DNA of 64,000 nt. It comes from Gonocerus acuteangulatus. Lineage: Eukaryota > Arthropoda > Insecta > Hemiptera > Coreidae. Location: positions 88,105,972-88,169,971 of the forward strand of contig OX328124.1 in assembly GCA_946811695.1 (NCBI GenBank), read 5' to 3'. Below, piece after piece: positions 43,536-53,025 of this stretch (position 1 is the stretch's first letter; every line of letters starts with the position of its first letter). A program made the position numbers and the translations under genes. The notes under the pieces are model-generated. The model had not been told where the DNA came from. It did not search any database and was given only the letters and a program-made list of their open reading frames with translations.

Positions 43536-43660
43536 AATCGAACTATTATAGTTTCAATAAGGTGCTCTTTTGCCAAGCGGAAATCGTAGATTTTACATTA
43601 AAGCGTTGTACGAGTTAGGTGAGATAACATGTTCAATTTGAATCCTTTGTGTTGTGCATT

Positions 43661-43997
43661 CAGAGTTGGGCAAACGTTAGCGCGCGCTAAAAGCTGATAC
43701 CTCTCCGCTAATTTAGCGAAACTGTAGAAAGCCAGCGCTAATAATTAGCGGTTAGCGGCGGCAGTGCGCTAACCGCTAATCTATTTATGAAATATCGTAA
43801 TTGCTAATAGCTTAAGCTATAGTTACAACTTGTAACTATAGCTTAAGCTATTAGAAATTACGATATTTCATAAATAGATTAGCGGTTAGCGCACTGCCGC
43901 CGCTAACCGCTAATTATTAGCGCTGGCTTTCTACAGTTTCGCTAAATTAGCGGAGAGGTATCAGCTTTTAGCGCGCGCTAACGTTTGCCCAACTCTG
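43661..43997. mobile_element. 337-bp near-perfect palindromic hAT-type MITE
   Basis: Starts CAGAGTTGGGCAAACG and ends CGTTTGCCCAACTCTG. Almost the whole length is one inverted repeat meeting at GTTACAACTTGTAAC. TGTGCATT is duplicated exactly at 43653-43660 and 43998-44005; 8 bp is the hAT pattern, as are CAGAG-type ends. Inner arms are rich in TTAGCG(G/C) units. No coding capacity. A truncated second copy is at 47953-48240. Confidence 0.93.
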
Positions 43998-44009
43998 TGT
44001 GCATTAAAT

Positions 44010-44435
44010 TATATTGCTACAGTGTAATAGAAGAACTTTGAACTTCCCAGAGGGTTTTAAAACATCAAATCGATGTATTATACATCTTTTTCATTTTGAC
44101 TATCATAAAAAGTATAATTATATAAAAAATTAATTTGTATTAATTTCCTTATAATGGATTTTAGCAGGGTCAATGAACTTTGCAAATCTCATTAATTTGT
44201 ACTTCTTTAACAAAATGACATTTCAAATAAAATTTTCATATCTTTTTTTCTTCAGGAGATTTTTTCAATCTGAATAAAGACTAAAGCATTTTAAAAATAA
44301 TATATACGAAAATTCCTAGTCTAATTTTTTACACTTTTCTCGAACAGAGTTATATAAATGATCTTGAATGTGGTTGCATTAGATTCCCCACATTCAATTA
44401 CTTAAAAAACATATCGCATATTACAGCAAAAACGC
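44010..44435. other. Unrecognised AT-rich spacer
   Basis: Nothing recognised. Confidence 0.45.
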
Positions 44436-44439
44436 AAAA

Positions 44440-44751
44440 CGTAAGATCCCTTTTTACGCGCATTTCGCCCAAAAAGACATGTTCCGGCCTACGGCTTCTA
44501 CTGCTTACCAAAATTGGCCTTCAAATTAGACAAGGTATTTTTTCCAACTTTCATCAAAATGGGTCTATTTGGGGGGGGGGAGGTAGAACGCGAACAAACA
44601 TATATAACACACAAATATAAACCAGCGGTACTTTCGACATCTAAAGGGGATAAAACGTGTAAATGTCTCTTAGGCACCCCGAGATTTTGTATTAAGGTTG
44701 TAATAAGTTGGTGTCCTCTTTATGAAGGGAGGGAGACACCGCGCTAAAACA
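44440..44751 (+). mobile_element. HINE-like element 3' part, copy X3
   Basis: TTTTTACGCGCATTTCGCCC, CAACTTTCATCAAAATGGGT, CGCGAACAAACATATATA, then a terminal hairpin GGTGTC...GACACC (44709-44740) and GCGCTAAAAC. It lacks the ~341-bp units and the long TA tract. Confidence 0.7.
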
Positions 44752-44754
44752 ATA

Positions 44755-45615
44755 TTTCCAGTTTATTAAGTACTTTAAATTGTTTGAAAGAAATATATTT
44801 CTGGACACTGTTGTATATTCGTGCATATAGCGTCAAACAATTACGAGATGTATCACGTCCAAAAAAGAGAATTACATAATATATTTATTTTAAATGCTTA
44901 CCCTCAAGAGATAGCAAAAATGTCAGAAATCGCATAGGGCAATTTAACTAACGTTGTACCAAGTATGGTACAATCTATGGGTGCTACACATATTGATAGA
45001 TCCTAAAATGTAATTAAAACGCCAATACACTGTTTGATCTAATTACAAAAATATACATATGTACACACAGTGCTTTTTGTTTATTTCGGTTACAGAAATT
45101 CTAGATGCACATTATTAACCCTTACAAGCTGATTATGGTGATTGTTAAGCCCTTTGAGTGAGTGATAACATTTTAATTTATGTGATTCGCTGTATCTTGT
45201 ATGTTTTTTTTTCCTTTTTCTTTTTTTTTTTTTTTTTTAGTAAACTATAAGTTTTAAATAAAATAAAAAAAGACTAGAACTTTCAATAAGAGTATCAGTA
45301 ATGTCTGCCTTCTTCCCTCATCTTAATCTTTTTGAACATAACAGTACGGATTGTAAATTATCAATAAAGATCCAATTATTATTATTAAAAACAAATTGCT
45401 CTAATTCGTATAATACGTTGATTTCAAATAAATGAATCCTGTGTTTAAATAAAGCAATTTATAATACTTTTCTGGTTTCTGAGAAGACTTAACTCAGCGC
45501 GCTTCTCGTTCAAGAAACGAAGCGAGTAAAATAAATAAATATGGAAAATTAATATTAATTTTTATTTGTTTATTACTGTACCTAAATCTCTTTTAATCTA
45601 TAGACAAGTTAAAAT
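44755..45615. other. Unrecognised AT-rich stretch
   Basis: T-rich tract at 45205-45239. No gene or repeat recognised. Confidence 0.5.
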
Positions 45616-45634
45616 AATGTTAGTATAAGCATTA

Positions 45635-45816
45635 GGGGTCTCCCGTGGTCTAGTGGCTAGCGCGCTGGATTCATAAGCGGGAGATGGTGGGTTCGATCCC
45701 CACCGGCGGCAGGAATTTTCTCATCTCAGGGCTCGCTGAGAAAATTCCTGGCTGCACCCTGGTCGTCGGCGCTAATGGCCAAGATTTTTCGATGCACCGT
45801 AAAAAAGAAAAAAAAA
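45635..45816 (+). mobile_element. Family-2 SINE with TSD
   Basis: TCTCCCGTGGTCTAGTGGCT, B box GGGTTCGATCCCC, GGCGCTAATGGCCAAGAT, GATGCACCGT and an A-rich tail. A 13-bp duplication AGTATAAGCATTA flanks it exactly (45622-45634 and 45817-45829). A full-length, young insertion. Confidence 0.94.
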
Positions 45817-45829
45817 AGTATAAGCATTA

Positions 45830-46290
45830 TTTTTTCGGCATGTTATTAAAAATATAGTAATAACAAAAAAAAAAAAAAAAAAGAAGTTGAAGCATTCTTT
45901 AGCCTAAAGATTCCTCATATCAAAGTTCAAATGAGATGGCTAAATATGTAGGTATAGGAAAGAGGTTGCTTACGTGAGCCTTAGAAGGAGCAAGAGACAG
46001 AACTGTGTTAACGCCATGACTGTCGGGGAGCAACTGGCTATCTCCTCTACGCTCTCTGCCCAAGAATCGATTATACCTTCGACTATCGAGAATTCTTCTC
46101 GATTAAGCTAGGTTGACATTCTTTACAACCTTACTTTATTAGTTCAGTGCGACATGTAAACTATTTTTCATACCCCAAATGGTTAGTGTGATCCACCCCA
46201 ACAATTATTTTATTATGTTTTGGACAAAAGGTTTTATTTTCATTTTTTTTTTTTATGATTTGGCATTAGAAATTACATAAAACCCTACAT
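45830..46290. other. Unrecognised spacer
   Basis: An A18 run is at 45865-45882. Nothing else recognised. Confidence 0.45.
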
Positions 46291-46334
46291 TTTTGCCCAT
46301 ATACCACCAATCCCCATATTTTAATAGCGATATT

Positions 46335-46520
46335 AGTATTTTAATCAACCCTTCGTGGCCGATAACTGATCAATTATCACTCGGCCAGTCAAAGCTGCCC
46401 GGCGTCTACCGGTGTCACTTCTTACCCAGTAAACAGCAGGGAGTAAGGACGAGAACTTGTGATTATCTTGTACTTCTAACCATTAAACATATTTTAATTG
46501 AGTGCCTTAAATATTTCTAG
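46335..46520 (+). pseudogene. LINE C-terminal fragment with zinc-knuckle motif
   Basis: Encodes INPSWPITDQLSLGQSKLPG, YRCHFLPS, then C..LVLLTIKHILIECLKYF and a stop. TIKHILIECxKY is the conserved end of I/LOA/Jockey-type LINE ORF2 after RNase H; compare LTVKHILIDC at 5161-6314. A short 3' remnant. Confidence 0.72.
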
Positions 46521-46524
46521 AAAA

Positions 46525-47350
46525 TAAACAAATTTAAAACAAATCTGGTGTGATTATGATTGCATAGAACAGAATTTCTTAATATTTTGCAAACAATAGA
46601 ACCAAAGAAATACTTCCGAAAATTCACCCACTATTCATACTCAACATACAAAAATTTATGTATAAACAATATTTATTAATATTTCGAATTGTCCACTTAC
46701 CACGATTTCTTAATCGTTTTTAACAACAGAACAAACAAAATCAGCTCGAAACTGCTCATGTCCTTTGATAGAATAATTTCTTATGCCATGCTTTCTCTGC
46801 CCCCAAACCTAAAAAATGTTATTCCTCTTAATTTGTGTGAATTCCAAATGTAAGAAAAATGTTCAAATCATTTTTTTTTTATTTTACAAAACGGCTTATG
46901 CTATAACCTAAAAGTGATTTTATGATTATAAAAATGCCCGTAAAAACATTATCTAGAAGTATATTAATGCAAAACCGGGAACACCGCGAATTATGTCGAA
47001 ATGCAGTGTTTCGGTCTGTGGCATTAGACAATGCATTTTGTAAATATTTCTATCAAATTGGAAAATTTTATAGACTTTAAATCTATAGTCTTTATGTTGG
47101 CCAATAAACAAAATTGGTAACATAACCAGCATATGGTCTGCTCGCTCCTATTATTAAGACAATGTATAGGCCCTTCATCTTATTGGGACTTACATTGAAA
47201 TCGACTTTTTTACTATTTTAATTATTAAAAAATTTAATTAGGAATTTAAGTTCAATTATTTTTTATTTACTGAATCTTTATTGTTTTTTACTTATCTATC
47301 CTTTTTACTGGATACAACTCCCACCAGCTTTGCTTTTAAAAATAAAATAA
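46525..47350. other. Unrecognised AT-rich stretch
   Basis: Nothing recognised. Confidence 0.5.
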
Positions 47351-47354
47351 AACT

Positions 47355-47435
47355 GGGGTAGAAAAGGGTGGACACCTATAAAAAGCAGCCTTAAATTTAT
47401 TTTTAATTTATAAATGGACGTTAAAATTTATATGA
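47355..47435 (+). mobile_element. Family-1 SINE 3' fragment
   Basis: GGGGTAGAAAAGGGTGGACA, CCTATAAAAAGCAGCC, AATGGACGTTAAAATTTA; headless copy. Confidence 0.75.
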
Positions 47436-47439
47436 ACAG

Positions 47440-47945
47440 ATAATTATTGTCTTTTATCATGTGCATAAGTTACTTTTCATTGTTTTGTTAATAGATAAAA
47501 AAGAGACGTGTACATTTTTTTTTATAGTATCTACTAGCTTAATTAATTAATTAAATTATGTACTTATTCATTCATTAATACACTTTAAAATATTCACAAG
47601 TCTCGTATCTTCTCATGGAAGGATACTGGACAAAGACTTGAAAATATAGGAGTAAGAATAAGCGTAACTTTATGCACAAAGCTCGTCATTAGAAGCCCAT
47701 ATCGTGTGTATGTATTCGAAGTAAAGACGTGCTTCCTATACAGCTTTAAGCAAAGGACTGCTTTATGCTAATGAACGTAAGCTATACTAATACAATCCAC
47801 TCTCTTACGTTCCCTCCATGCAACGTCTCACGAAGTAAATAACCTATTTAGCCTCAATATACCGAAATTAATATGCAAGCTTTGTATAAGCATGTCCAGT
47901 TGCTGTAGGAAATAATATTTATACATTCTAGTGAACGTTATCTTA
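47440..47945. other. Unrecognised spacer
   Basis: Nothing recognised. Confidence 0.45.
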
Positions 47946-47952
47946 GAAAATA

Positions 47953-48240
47953 CAGAGTTGGGCAAACGTTAGCGCGCGCTAAAAGCTGATACCTCTCCGC
48001 TAATTTAGCGAAACTGTAGAAAGCCACCGCTAATAATTAGCGGTTAGCGGCGGCAGTGCGCTACAAGTTGTTGTATAGTTACAAGTTGTAACTATAGCTT
48101 AAGCTATTAGCAATTACGATATTTCATAAATAGATTAGCGGTTAGCGCACTGCCGCCGCTAACCGCTAATTATTAGCGGTGGCTTTCTACAGTTTCGCTA
48201 AATTATCGGAGAGGTATCAGCTTTTAGCGCGCGCTAACGT
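47953..48240. mobile_element. Palindromic hAT-type MITE, second copy, right end lost
   Basis: Begins CAGAGTTGGGCAAACGTT and follows the 43661-43997 copy, with part of the left inner arm deleted (near 48063-48075). It stops at GCGCGCGCTAACGT, without the terminal TTGCCCAACTCTG. Penelope coding sequence begins at the next base. Confidence 0.9.
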
Positions 48241-49020
48241 ACGCTCTTTGAAATAGAACAGGACAGACAGCTTCCATACTTGGACATCTTACTAATTAGA
48301 CAGACTTACGGTACTATTATTACTGACTGGTACACCAAACCCACATACTCTGGACGGTTACTTAATTTTCATTCATCCCATCCTTACCACCTCAAGATTA
48401 ATGTAGCCAGAAATCTCCTCCGCCGAGTCCTCTCCCTATCCCATGCTTCCTTCCACAGTAAAAATATTAATATCGCCTCAGATATATTGGCACGCAACCA
48501 ATTTCCCCCCAACCTCATAAAATCCCTTGTTAAAAAAGTAAAATCCCAACCTTCCAACACTATCTCTCCCAATTCTTCCCTAACTCCCAGTTCCCAAATG
48601 TTCCGATCTCTACCATTTACACCTGGGCTGACTGATAAACTTACAAAGACAATAAAAAAATCCTACCCTTCCCTAAATTTTGGTTTGAAAACTACCAACA
48701 AACTCAAAACCCTCTATACCAAACTCAAAGATCCCATCCCTTTTGAGCAAACCACCCGTTGTGTTTACCAAGTCCCTTGCCAAACCCCTTCCTGTAATGG
48801 TGTATACATAGGAGAAACCATAAATGACATTCACTCACGTCTTACACAACATAAACGAACCATCACTAATAAAGAAATAGATAAATCTGCACTTGCAAAA
48901 CACGCCATTACACAAAAACACACTTTTAACTTCGACGACACGAAAATTCTTTCTACACAACGAAACAAAAAAAGACTACAGATTCCTTTTTCCTTAGACA
49001 CTTTCACAATGGTTACTTAA
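48241..49020 (+). pseudogene. Penelope-like ORF C-terminus: RT end and GIY-YIG endonuclease
   Basis: An open frame of 259 codons with no ATG start: it enters from the truncated side with LFEIEQDRQLPYLDILL, the RT tail typical of Penelope-like elements (LPFLD). A linker follows, then the GIY-YIG domain: CVYQVPCQTPSCNGVYIGET (the VYIGET block and the preceding CxxxxC), RLTQHKR with catalytic-type Arg, SALAKHAITQKHTF and the DDTKIL region. The RT catalytic core is missing, so no active enzyme is expected even though the remaining frame is intact, which suggests a fairly recent insertion. Confidence 0.88.
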
Positions 49021-49324
49021 TTGCCTACCTTGGTCTTCCTCTGCCGCTCGGCATTTCCATTGGTATGTAGTATCTTATTTCTTTGTAAAATTAATTAATG
49101 TTACTATTAGCTACTATATTTGTCATTGGTATGTAGTTTCTTATTTCTTTGCAAAATCAATTAGTGTTACTAATTACTATTAAAATCAATTATTGTACCT
49201 ATTTACTTTTTCATTCTACTCATTCTAAGAATTTAAGACGATATGTTCTTTTATAAGTTAATTGTATCTATAGTTCTGTTACCTATCACAATTTTTTTTG
49301 TTTTTGTATTAATTTCTTTTTTTT

Positions 49325-49385
49325 GTCATTTTAGCTGACGAAGGCTACCAATGAGTAGCCGAAACGTCCGAAATATAGATTTTTT
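49325..49385 (+). ncRNA. Hammerhead ribozyme of the Penelope-like element
   Basis: CTGACGA (49335-49341) matches CUGANGA. Stem II GGCTAC/GTAGCC is perfect (49343-49348 with 49355-49360, loop CAATGA), followed by GAAA (49361-49364), palindromic ACGT (49364-49367) and cleavage C at 49368. Flanks TTTTAG and CGAAAT can form a partial stem I. The short ACGT stem III points to activity as a dimer, as described for Penelope hammerheads. Position in the 3' pLTR is as expected. Confidence 0.85.
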
Positions 49386-49434
49386 TAAAACAAAATCATA
49401 TTGAGGTTTATTTAGCCGAATCCCAACCATTCCA

Positions 49435-50485
49435 TCTTTACTTATCAAAATACAGTAGATTTCGGCAATTAATGTCCAGGGCAAGTCTGTTTTGATTTTG
49501 ATGTTGAAAGGGGGCAAGCTAATTTTTGCGGGAGTATCTTCGGAACAACTCAAATAACAGCTATACAAAAAAAAAAAAAAAAAAGTTCGGACCATGTTTA
49601 CTCAACGTTTTTGAGGTGGCTGAATCCTATACTAAGAAGAACTCACAGATTGTTTGCACCAGGAAACATATGAAAAACTTAAGTATAAGCAAAAATGCAA
49701 AATGTTGAGAAAAGTCATATACTCAAAGGGCTGTAACTTGGCAACAAATGGACCAATCAAGATCGTTGAGGACTCTTGTATGTATCATTTTCGTTATGTT
49801 AGTAAAGAGTAAAGAAAATATTGTATATACAGACATACACCGTTTTGAACTTTTCGCATATTTTGTTAACTATTCGAAAGCACAAAAAGTGTTTCTTAAC
49901 AAAATGTTTAGGAATAAATTCATCGGGTTTCATCTTTTTGAATGCAAAAAAATGAGAGTTTTCTATTTTATGCTTTCCAAATCATATAAGCATGGAATCA
50001 TCCATTTCCAGCGAGTACAAATTTATTATCTGTAATATTGGAGTTTAGGCATTTTACAATCGGACTGTGATTTGGATTTTTATGTGATGTTTTCACTCAT
50101 TTTCTAAGTTTTTAGTTTACATACGGATTCTGCCATCACAAATTATGTGGTATTTTGATTTAGCTTCATTAAAATAAAAATATTAATAATAAGGAATTTT
50201 CAGTTTTGGTCTTTGCCGTTGGGAAGGAAGTTGGTGATTGGCCTTGCTGGTAATGGTAGCGGGCCATACAGAAGAACAGCTGTTTGCTAAAAGGAACACA
50301 GCGGGATGTCCTCATCCAGCTCTATCTCATAAGCCCAATCTTCGTGGGCGTGGGTGCGTGTTAGTACACTTTCGTGTACTATCCTAAAGCTCGGTATATC
50401 CGAACATCATCATGGTAATTATGAAAGAAAGAACTATATGTGTATATTGTAACAAGTTGAAGATAGTTCGCCGTTGAGGTGATAG
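49435..50485. other. Unrecognised spacer
   Basis: An A20 run at 49565-49584 and a small hairpin TAGTACACTTTCGTGTACTA at 50362-50381. No domain recognised in the open frames. Confidence 0.5.
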
Positions 50486-50492
50486 GACGTCA

Positions 50493-50766
50493 AGGAATGG
50501 TTGGGGACTAGGCTAAGATTTTCAGAAATATCTGTATTTTGAACGTTTCGGCATGGTCTTCAACACCAAGTTCTTAGGAGATGGAACAAGACCACGATAA
50601 CGTTTATAGACTATGGATAAATTAACCTTTTACAGATAAACGTTATCCTGGTCTTCCTCCATCTCATGTGCACTTGTTGCTGAAGAAGGCTGCCGAAACA
50701 TTCGAAATATAGATTTCTCTGATAATCTGATGTTTTTTCTTTGAAGAATCCCAACTATTCCTTGAC
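50493..50766. repeat. Two Penelope tails in inverted orientation
   Basis: The left part (50493-50580) is a minus-strand Penelope tail: reversed it reads TTGAAGACCATGCCGAAACG, TTCAAAATACAGA. The right part (50675-50766) is a plus-strand tail: GCTGAAGAAGGCTGCCGAAA, CATTCGAAATATAGATTT, GAATCCCAACTATTCCTTGA. Both hold decayed hammerhead cores. Outer ends TCAAGGAATGGTTGGG and CCCAACTATTCCTTGA pair, as do inner GATAACGTTTAT and ATAAACGTTATC. Confidence 0.75.
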
Positions 50767-50814
50767 TTACTACATTTTCTTAAGTGCATCTTAACACGTT
50801 GGCATCGGTTCGGA

Positions 50815-50865
50815 ATATATCGTCGGTACAAAAGTAAAATATCGAATATGAAAACTGGTTTGGAA
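50815..50865 (+). mobile_element. Partial end of the 254-bp TIR family
   Basis: ATATCGTCGGTACAAAAGTA, AAATATCGAATATGAAAA; only the left terminus remains. Confidence 0.6.
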
Positions 50866-51042
50866 CCATATGTGATATGTTATCTGGAAAGTTCCCACAA
50901 GTACTATTTTCCCATTGAAACATGATGTATATTAACTGAATAAAAAAGGAAAGGATGAGTTCATTAAGCAAATTGATCCATCAGGATTAGGGGTTGACCC
51001 CCCCCCCTTTCCCACCAGGCCAATACATTAAATTGGCCTCAC

Positions 51043-51078
<36 letters not shown>
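51043..51078. repeat. Poly(T) tract
   Basis: About 36 T residues with no identified SINE body next to it. Confidence 0.9.
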
Positions 51079-51082
<4 letters not shown>

Positions 51083-51274
51083 CGTACTTCATTATATAAC
51101 ATTTTACTCTAATGAGAGCGATTCATCATCATATATGTCATGTAGGACCATGCCTAATATAATATCGAGGTTTACAAATACACGAAGCACAAAATTTGAA
51201 TGTGCTCTAACAGAATATTTAAATTTTTAATGGTCCAACAACTCAAATTGTTCTGTTAGCACATTCCCTGTCTA

Positions 51275-51405
51275 CCTCCCTGGAGAGAAAACCCGGGATC
51301 TGACAAGTACCAAATGGCGTAATCCGGAGGTTCGATGAGACATTTCTATGTTTTAGAAACATAGGTAACGAAAATACCTTGTGGTTCAAATTTTTGTGTG
51401 TATAA

Positions 51406-51448
<43 letters not shown>

Positions 51449-51460
51449 TACAAACATACT
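51275..51460 (+). repeat. Dispersed repeat ending in (TA)n, copy 2
   Basis: CTCCCTGGAGAGAAAAC, ATGGCGTAATCCGGAGG, GGTTCAAATTTTTGTG and a TA tract at 51407-51446; parallels 31665-31840. Confidence 0.6.
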
Positions 51461-51812
51461 TTATCTCTTTTCGACATGTTCTAAAACTATCAGAATCCTT
51501 CGTGCCTAGAACATCGTTTGTTTTCGAAATGAATAGTTAGTGTTCACATTTTTCAAAAGTTAAATTACTTTATTAATGTGTTTTCCATAAAAATAGCAAG
51601 ACGTTTGAAAAAAAAAAATAACTACATGTACTAGAATTCATGGAATTAGGAATGGTGAGCGTGATCGGCATACTTGAAAAGAAAACTCCATAAAATCCAT
51701 GAAAAAACCTATATTAAATTAAATAAAAAATGAGGAGGTAGATAAGGGGTGATAGAAAATGACACTTTTCTCTCGAAAATTATCCATATCATCTCACTCA
51801 TCAACAAGAACC

Positions 51813-51908
51813 TCATTTCGTCAAGGTTACTAGGGTTGGTCAAATCGTCCTTCCCATGACTCATTTCGTCAAGGTTACTAGGGTTGGTCAAATCGTCCTT
51901 CCCATGAC
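51813..51908 (-). repeat. Perfect 48-bp tandem duplication
   Basis: The 48-bp unit starting TCATTTCGTCAAGGTTACTA and ending CTTCCCATGAC occurs twice without a mismatch (51813-51860 and 51861-51908), followed by TCATTTT. On the minus strand it is 16 in-frame codons (MSHGKDDLTNPSNLDE), but no larger gene context is visible. Confidence 0.95.
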
Positions 51909-51909
51909 T

Positions 51910-52390
51910 CATTTTGTATAATTACGAGAACAAAAAAAGAATAAACATTGAAATAACTCCTAAGGACTGCAAAACATTTTTTTTTTTTTGTTTTTTTTTA
52001 GATAAAGACACGCTGAGCCCTAAGGGAATCGAGTTAAAAGCGCGGCGAGGCTGACAGCCACATGTTACCATCTTGTGTGGCACTAATAGTTAAAAGGCAT
52101 TAAGAACTAACAAAATACTCCAAACATCACTTTTATTAGCTGTGAAAAATGCAGCCTTTGGGTTTGTACCAATGGTTGGACGCGGTGGCCCTCTCAGATC
52201 ATCCAACCTCCAAGGGGTGCGCACTCCATGGAAAATATCAAACAAACCTAATCTACAACTACCTCCTAAAGTAAATATTTGACTTTTATATATTACTCAG
52301 GCAGGAGTTTCGCTCGACGCTTTTTAATGAGGGGTGGCTGGCAGATCGACTGCGCACTAGGCAGGGTTAAATTTTCAAATGACACAAGGA
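51910..52390. other. Spacer with a possible A-tailed retroposed fragment
   Basis: A T-rich run (51978-52000) followed by GCGCGGCGAGGCTGACAGCC looks like a reversed A-tailed element, but its body matches none of the SINE families clearly. Confidence 0.35.
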
Positions 52391-52394
52391 ATAA

Positions 52395-52640
52395 AAATGT
52401 TATGGAAACTCGCTAAGATGACGCAGTTCCTGTGATTCCGACTTTTATTGCAGAAGGATGTATTGTGCATTCATTCTTAACTAAAAATATTATAGCATAA
52501 TATCATAAGGAATTATTTCTTAATAATTTAGCAAACTATATCAAGTATTAGTCAGGAGTAAATAGTGTTATTGCTGTTAGTTTTAACCATTGCTTTGCTG
52601 TGGACTTTGCTTAGTTTGCGCAGCTTCTGCGTGACGGAAA
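52395..52640 (+). repeat. Two copies of the recurrent terminus motif
   Basis: CTCGCTAAGATGACGCAGTT, CCTGTGATTCCGACTTTT at 52403-52446, and TTAGTTTGCGCAGCTTCTGC, GTGACGG at 52612-52638. Confidence 0.65.
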
Positions 52641-52837
52641 TGTTTTATTTTACTTTCAGCTTCCAGCCAGAGTTTCCTCTAGTCCTAATAAAATCAAGTT
52701 CCTTTACTAAATTAAATAAAATATTATGACTTGTAGTTCTTCCAAGAAAGAATATATAATTAATCTGAACGACATCATTCACTTATTATGAGCTGTTATC
52801 ATTCTATACAGCAAAACCAATATCAGACTTCTATTGT

Positions 52838-52998
52838 TTATTATTTAATTTTTAACGTCCATTTATTATTGACACAGAATTTCAGGACGGGTTATCTATA
52901 GGTCACCACTCATTTTTAGCCAGGATATTGATACCTTTTACTTTTTTTTAAAAGAAAAGCCACGCCTTAGCACTCACCACCCCAGGGCCTCCCTCTTA
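52838..52998 (-). mobile_element. Family-1 SINE, minus strand
   Basis: TTTTTAACGTCCATTTATTA, GGACGGGTTATCTATAGGTC, ACCACTCATTTTTAGCCAGG, AAAAGAAAAGCCACGCC. The tRNA-like head is only partly present. Confidence 0.82.
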
Positions 52999-53025
52999 AT
53001 TATTAATTAAGACTTTTGTTAATAA

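Larger units (their letters stand above)
48241..49432 (+). mobile_element. Penelope-like element, 5' truncated
   Basis: Contains the 3' part of the single ORF (48241-49020), a ~300-bp AT-rich 3' UTR with a repeated TTGGTATGTAGT(A/T)TCTTATTTCTTTG segment (49063-49083 and 49128-49149), a hammerhead ribozyme (49335-49369) and a tail CGAAATATAGATTTTTTTAA...GAATCCCAACCATTCC. The 5' end is fused to a palindromic MITE; 5' truncation is usual for Penelope insertions. Tail relatives are at 50493-50766. Confidence 0.87.

Noticed and set aside
45635..45710. Possible tRNA-Glu/Asp gene
   Set aside because: It is the head of a SINE with an A tail and 13-bp duplication.
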